Below are positions 61,760-64,000 of a DNA stretch of 64,000 nucleotides, one piece after another. Below the pieces are notes generated by a model that saw nothing but the letters and a program-made list of their open reading frames with translations, was not told where the DNA came from and ran no database searches. Made by a program: the position numbers and the translations under genes. Each line of letters begins with the position of its first letter. The first letter of the stretch is position 1. Origin of the DNA: Monocercomonoides exilis (Eukaryota > Preaxostyla > Oxymonadida > Polymastigidae); assembly GCA_001643675.2 (NCBI GenBank), contig LSRY02000077.1, positions 1 through 64,000 on the forward strand. The letters are read 5' to 3'.

Positions 61760-63226
61760 ATGGAAGTGTACGATGAAGATAAATCCAATGATGATATTCA
61801 GGGGCCATCACTTGCAGAGACATTTTCAAGTTTGTTTATTATTCTATTTTTTGAGTGTCCAGCGCTTTCCATCAAAATAAATTATTTGAAGAATTGTTTT
61901 CTGAATTGGAAGACTGCGATGAAGATGAACAAAGAAAGAAAATTGATAAAATGAACGGACTTGTGGAGGAAATGAATAAAGAAGAATTTGACTCTATTTT
62001 CACAGAAGAATTATTCAAAAAAATAGGCAGAATGCTTATGGAAAAGAAAATATCAATGGAGAATGCGGTTTTGTTAACGAAACACATTGGATGCTGCAAA
62101 GTGCTGAAAGGGATTTGGATCAGGAGTTTTAAAGAATCTTCGCTGAATAAAAGATTTGAGAACATGATTATTGAAGAAGAAAAGAAAAAAGAAGAGAAGA
62201 ATGAAAAGCTTCTTGTTGATCTTTGTGAATGCTATATTTTATTGAGCATAGAGGTTTCTTCAGAATTACTTTCAATTTGCGTATCTTGTCTTCTGAAAGT
62301 TGCGATGAACAAGGAGGAAAGCGAAGAAGCACAAAAAGAAGTGGAAATTGCTTTACTAGCTTTGAATAATACAGGATTAATTGTGTGAGTTGTTCGATTT
62401 CATTTTTGAAGTTATTTATTTGTTTTTCTTGTATTTTTATTAGAGAATTGAACAAAAACTGTATTTGAAGGAAATCAAAGAAATCATCAAATATCATCAA
62501 GAACACAGAAATCTGACACGACTTGCCTATCAATCAGCTTGGATGTTTTTGATCGACAGACTTTTGGTTGACAATAGCTTGGAAGATACAATTTTGAATG
62601 AGATGCATTTTATCAGAGAAGCTGTTAGAGAGCTAGAAGAGTTGACAAGACGAGTTGATTGGAAGAAGAAAGGAGAGGAAATGAGCAAAGAAGAATCGAA
62701 TGAAGTGCTGGTAATCAGGAGATGGATCCATACAATTGATAGTTTCTTATTATGGTGCGAATTGTGGATCGAAAAACTTTATGGGATTATGGGCACCATT
62801 GTTCAGGTATTTCGAGAATCAAAGGACAATCAAAGAGAAATTCACCAAGAATGCATTTATTCATTGAGAAAAGCATCTATGATCGTTGTTGTTGAAATTG
62901 AAGAATTGTTCAAAGGAGGAGCTGTTGAGACTGTAATGGAGGAAATGAATCAATCAACTTTGGATGATGATATTATGTGGGATTTTTTTCATTTCTTTTT
63001 GAATATTTCAAGAAGACTGATAGAAGAGGATGACGATGACGATGATGATGATGGTGAAAAGGAAGAAGCAAAAAGAAAGGCAACGAAAATGGAGATATTC
63101 GAAAAGCTGGAAGAAGAAGGATACGAAGATGTTATCACCAGCTTTTTTGAAACATTAAAGTTTCTAAAAGAGAAGTATGATGAAGATTTATCGTTGAACA
63201 TTTCGGATTATTCTGTAAATGTATAA
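61760..63226 (+). CDS. Helical repeat-like protein of the NLTRLAYQSAW family, copy 3
   Basis: Three exons, 61760-61829, 61892-62382 and 62444-63226, with introns of 62 and 61 bp, encode 447 residues. The first acceptor (TTTGAAG at 61891) was chosen because it gives an intron of the same length as in copy 1, the same phase, and an aligned exon 2 start (KLFSELEDC beside EMLELLKDC). Shared blocks with copy 1 are KEVEIALLALNNTG at the end of exon 2 and RNLTRLAYQSAW in exon 3. The protein is acidic and helical, with an Asp run near 63030. The function is unknown. The decayed copy at 56384-57797 lies about 4 kb away in opposite orientation. Confidence 0.87.
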
Positions 63227-63309
63227 ATTCAAAGCGCTTTTTCTATCTCAAACTTTTCGGAAATTGCATTTGTTCAGTCAGAAAAAGAAAGGAAACCGAA
63301 GAAGAAGTG

Positions 63310-64000
63310 GAGGAGGATGAAGAGGAGGAAATGTAAGAAGAGAGAGAAAGAGAGAGAGAAAGAGAAAAGAAGGAAGAGGAAAGAAATATTGATGAAGCGT
63401 CAGAAGAAGAAGAAAGAGGAGGAGGAGGAGAGAAAGAAGAAGATATTTCAAAGCATTCCAAAAAAGGCATATCAAAACATTCAACTTCGGAGAAAAGAGT
63501 AAGACAAATGAATAAACCTCATCATCATCATCGGCATCGGAGAAATAATTCTGCTATTCCTTCCTCTTCCTCTTCCTCTTCCTCTTCCTCTTCCTCTTCT
63601 TCTTCTTTCAACGAATCGCAATCTTCGACGAATTCTAAGCATTCTCCGCCAAACTCTCGATATTTCTCATCTGATCTGTCTAATGGCTCTTCCTCACAAA
63701 CACACCCCACACCACAACGTAACACACCTTCTATTTGTATTTCAACTGATTCTTCTTCTTCTTTTTCTTCCGCTTCTTCTTCTTCTTCTTTTTCTTTTTC
63801 TTTTTCTTTTTCTTTTTCTTCTTCTTCTTCTTCTTCTTTTTCTTCTTCTTCTTCTTCTTCTCCTTCTCCTTCTTCTTTTTCTTCTTTATCATCGACTTTA
63901 TCATTTTCTCCATTGTCAATAGCATCATCTTCCACTTCGACTTTTAAAGCACAACTGAAATATACACCAAAATCTGTCATATTAACTGCACTTTACACAA
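63310..64000 (+). CDS. Partial Ser-rich open frame leaving the window
   Basis: A plus-strand frame is open from about 63340 to the window end: Glu/Lys-rich, then EDISKHSKKGISKHS, an ATG at 63508 (MNKPHHHHRHRRNN), then long Ser and Ser-Phe tracts separated by ordinary residues (FNESQSSTNSKHSPPNSRYF). Composition matches the Ser tracts of other plus-strand genes here. The minus strand is also open as a Glu-rich frame (63528-63980), so strand assignment is uncertain. No domain is visible, and the 5' end may include an upstream exon. Confidence 0.35.

Noticed and set aside
61830-61855. A 26-bp first intron in family copy 3
   Set aside because: The alternative acceptor at 61891 gives a 62-bp intron matching copy 1 in length and phase, and aligns the start of exon 2.

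Overview
The window is nuclear DNA of a unicellular eukaryote. Genes are interrupted by short introns (about 50-300 bp, mostly GT-AG), the standard stop codons are used, intergenic DNA is AT-rich, and coding regions carry long serine, glutamate and glycine tracts. A giant beta-helix-type membrane protein and a multicopy helical family sharing the block NLTRLAYQSAW resemble, from memory, proteins of Preaxostyla flagellates (Monocercomonoides/Blattamonas type). That host assignment is an inference of moderate confidence. TAA and TAG act as ordinary stops, which argues against Streblomastix.

Layout. Positions 1-9687 form a huge inverted duplication. Two arms of at least 4.7 kb surround a 289-bp spacer (4698-4986), and each arm carries a DIRS-like tyrosine-recombinase retrotransposon plus about 1.5 kb of shared flank. 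The right copy (6523-11091) is structurally complete: inverted terminal repeats, an internal complementary region and an AAT circle-junction trinucleotide. The left copy (minus strand) is cut by the window edge. Next come a three-exon member of the helical family (11477-12984, minus) and a divergent, GC-richer pair: an STI1/HOP-like TPR co-chaperone (13626-15629, minus) and an R3H plus G-patch protein of the Sqs1/Pfa1 type (16056-20090, plus). A tRNA-Cys(GCA) lies at 20343-20413.

From 22976 to 32520 a five-exon gene encodes a roughly 2,880-residue relative of cytosolic leucyl-tRNA synthetase. It has enormous Ser/Glu-rich insertions, and both class-I signature motifs are replaced (HIGH-type to NRGY, KMSKS to HMSCD), so it is probably a pseudo-synthetase. 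It is followed by a Ser/Gln-rich protein of unknown function (34164-36892, minus), a divergently transcribed NOPCHAP1-like snoRNP assembly factor (36992-37523), and a seven-exon NAK-family (AAK1/GAK-like) kinase (38007-41143, minus) ending in a DPF adaptor motif.

Positions 43607-55228 are one uninterrupted 3,873-codon gene for a type I surface protein: signal peptide, nine diverged modules, one membrane helix and a cytoplasmic tail with two YQSI sorting motifs. The right end holds a decayed minus-strand copy (56384-57797) and an intact plus-strand copy (61760-63226) of the helical family, then a Ser-rich open frame leaving the window. The strongest candidates for new biology are the signature-less LeuRS paralogue, the retroelement whose RT frame is nested in a second long open frame, its recombinase with an altered active-site box, and the nine-module surface protein.
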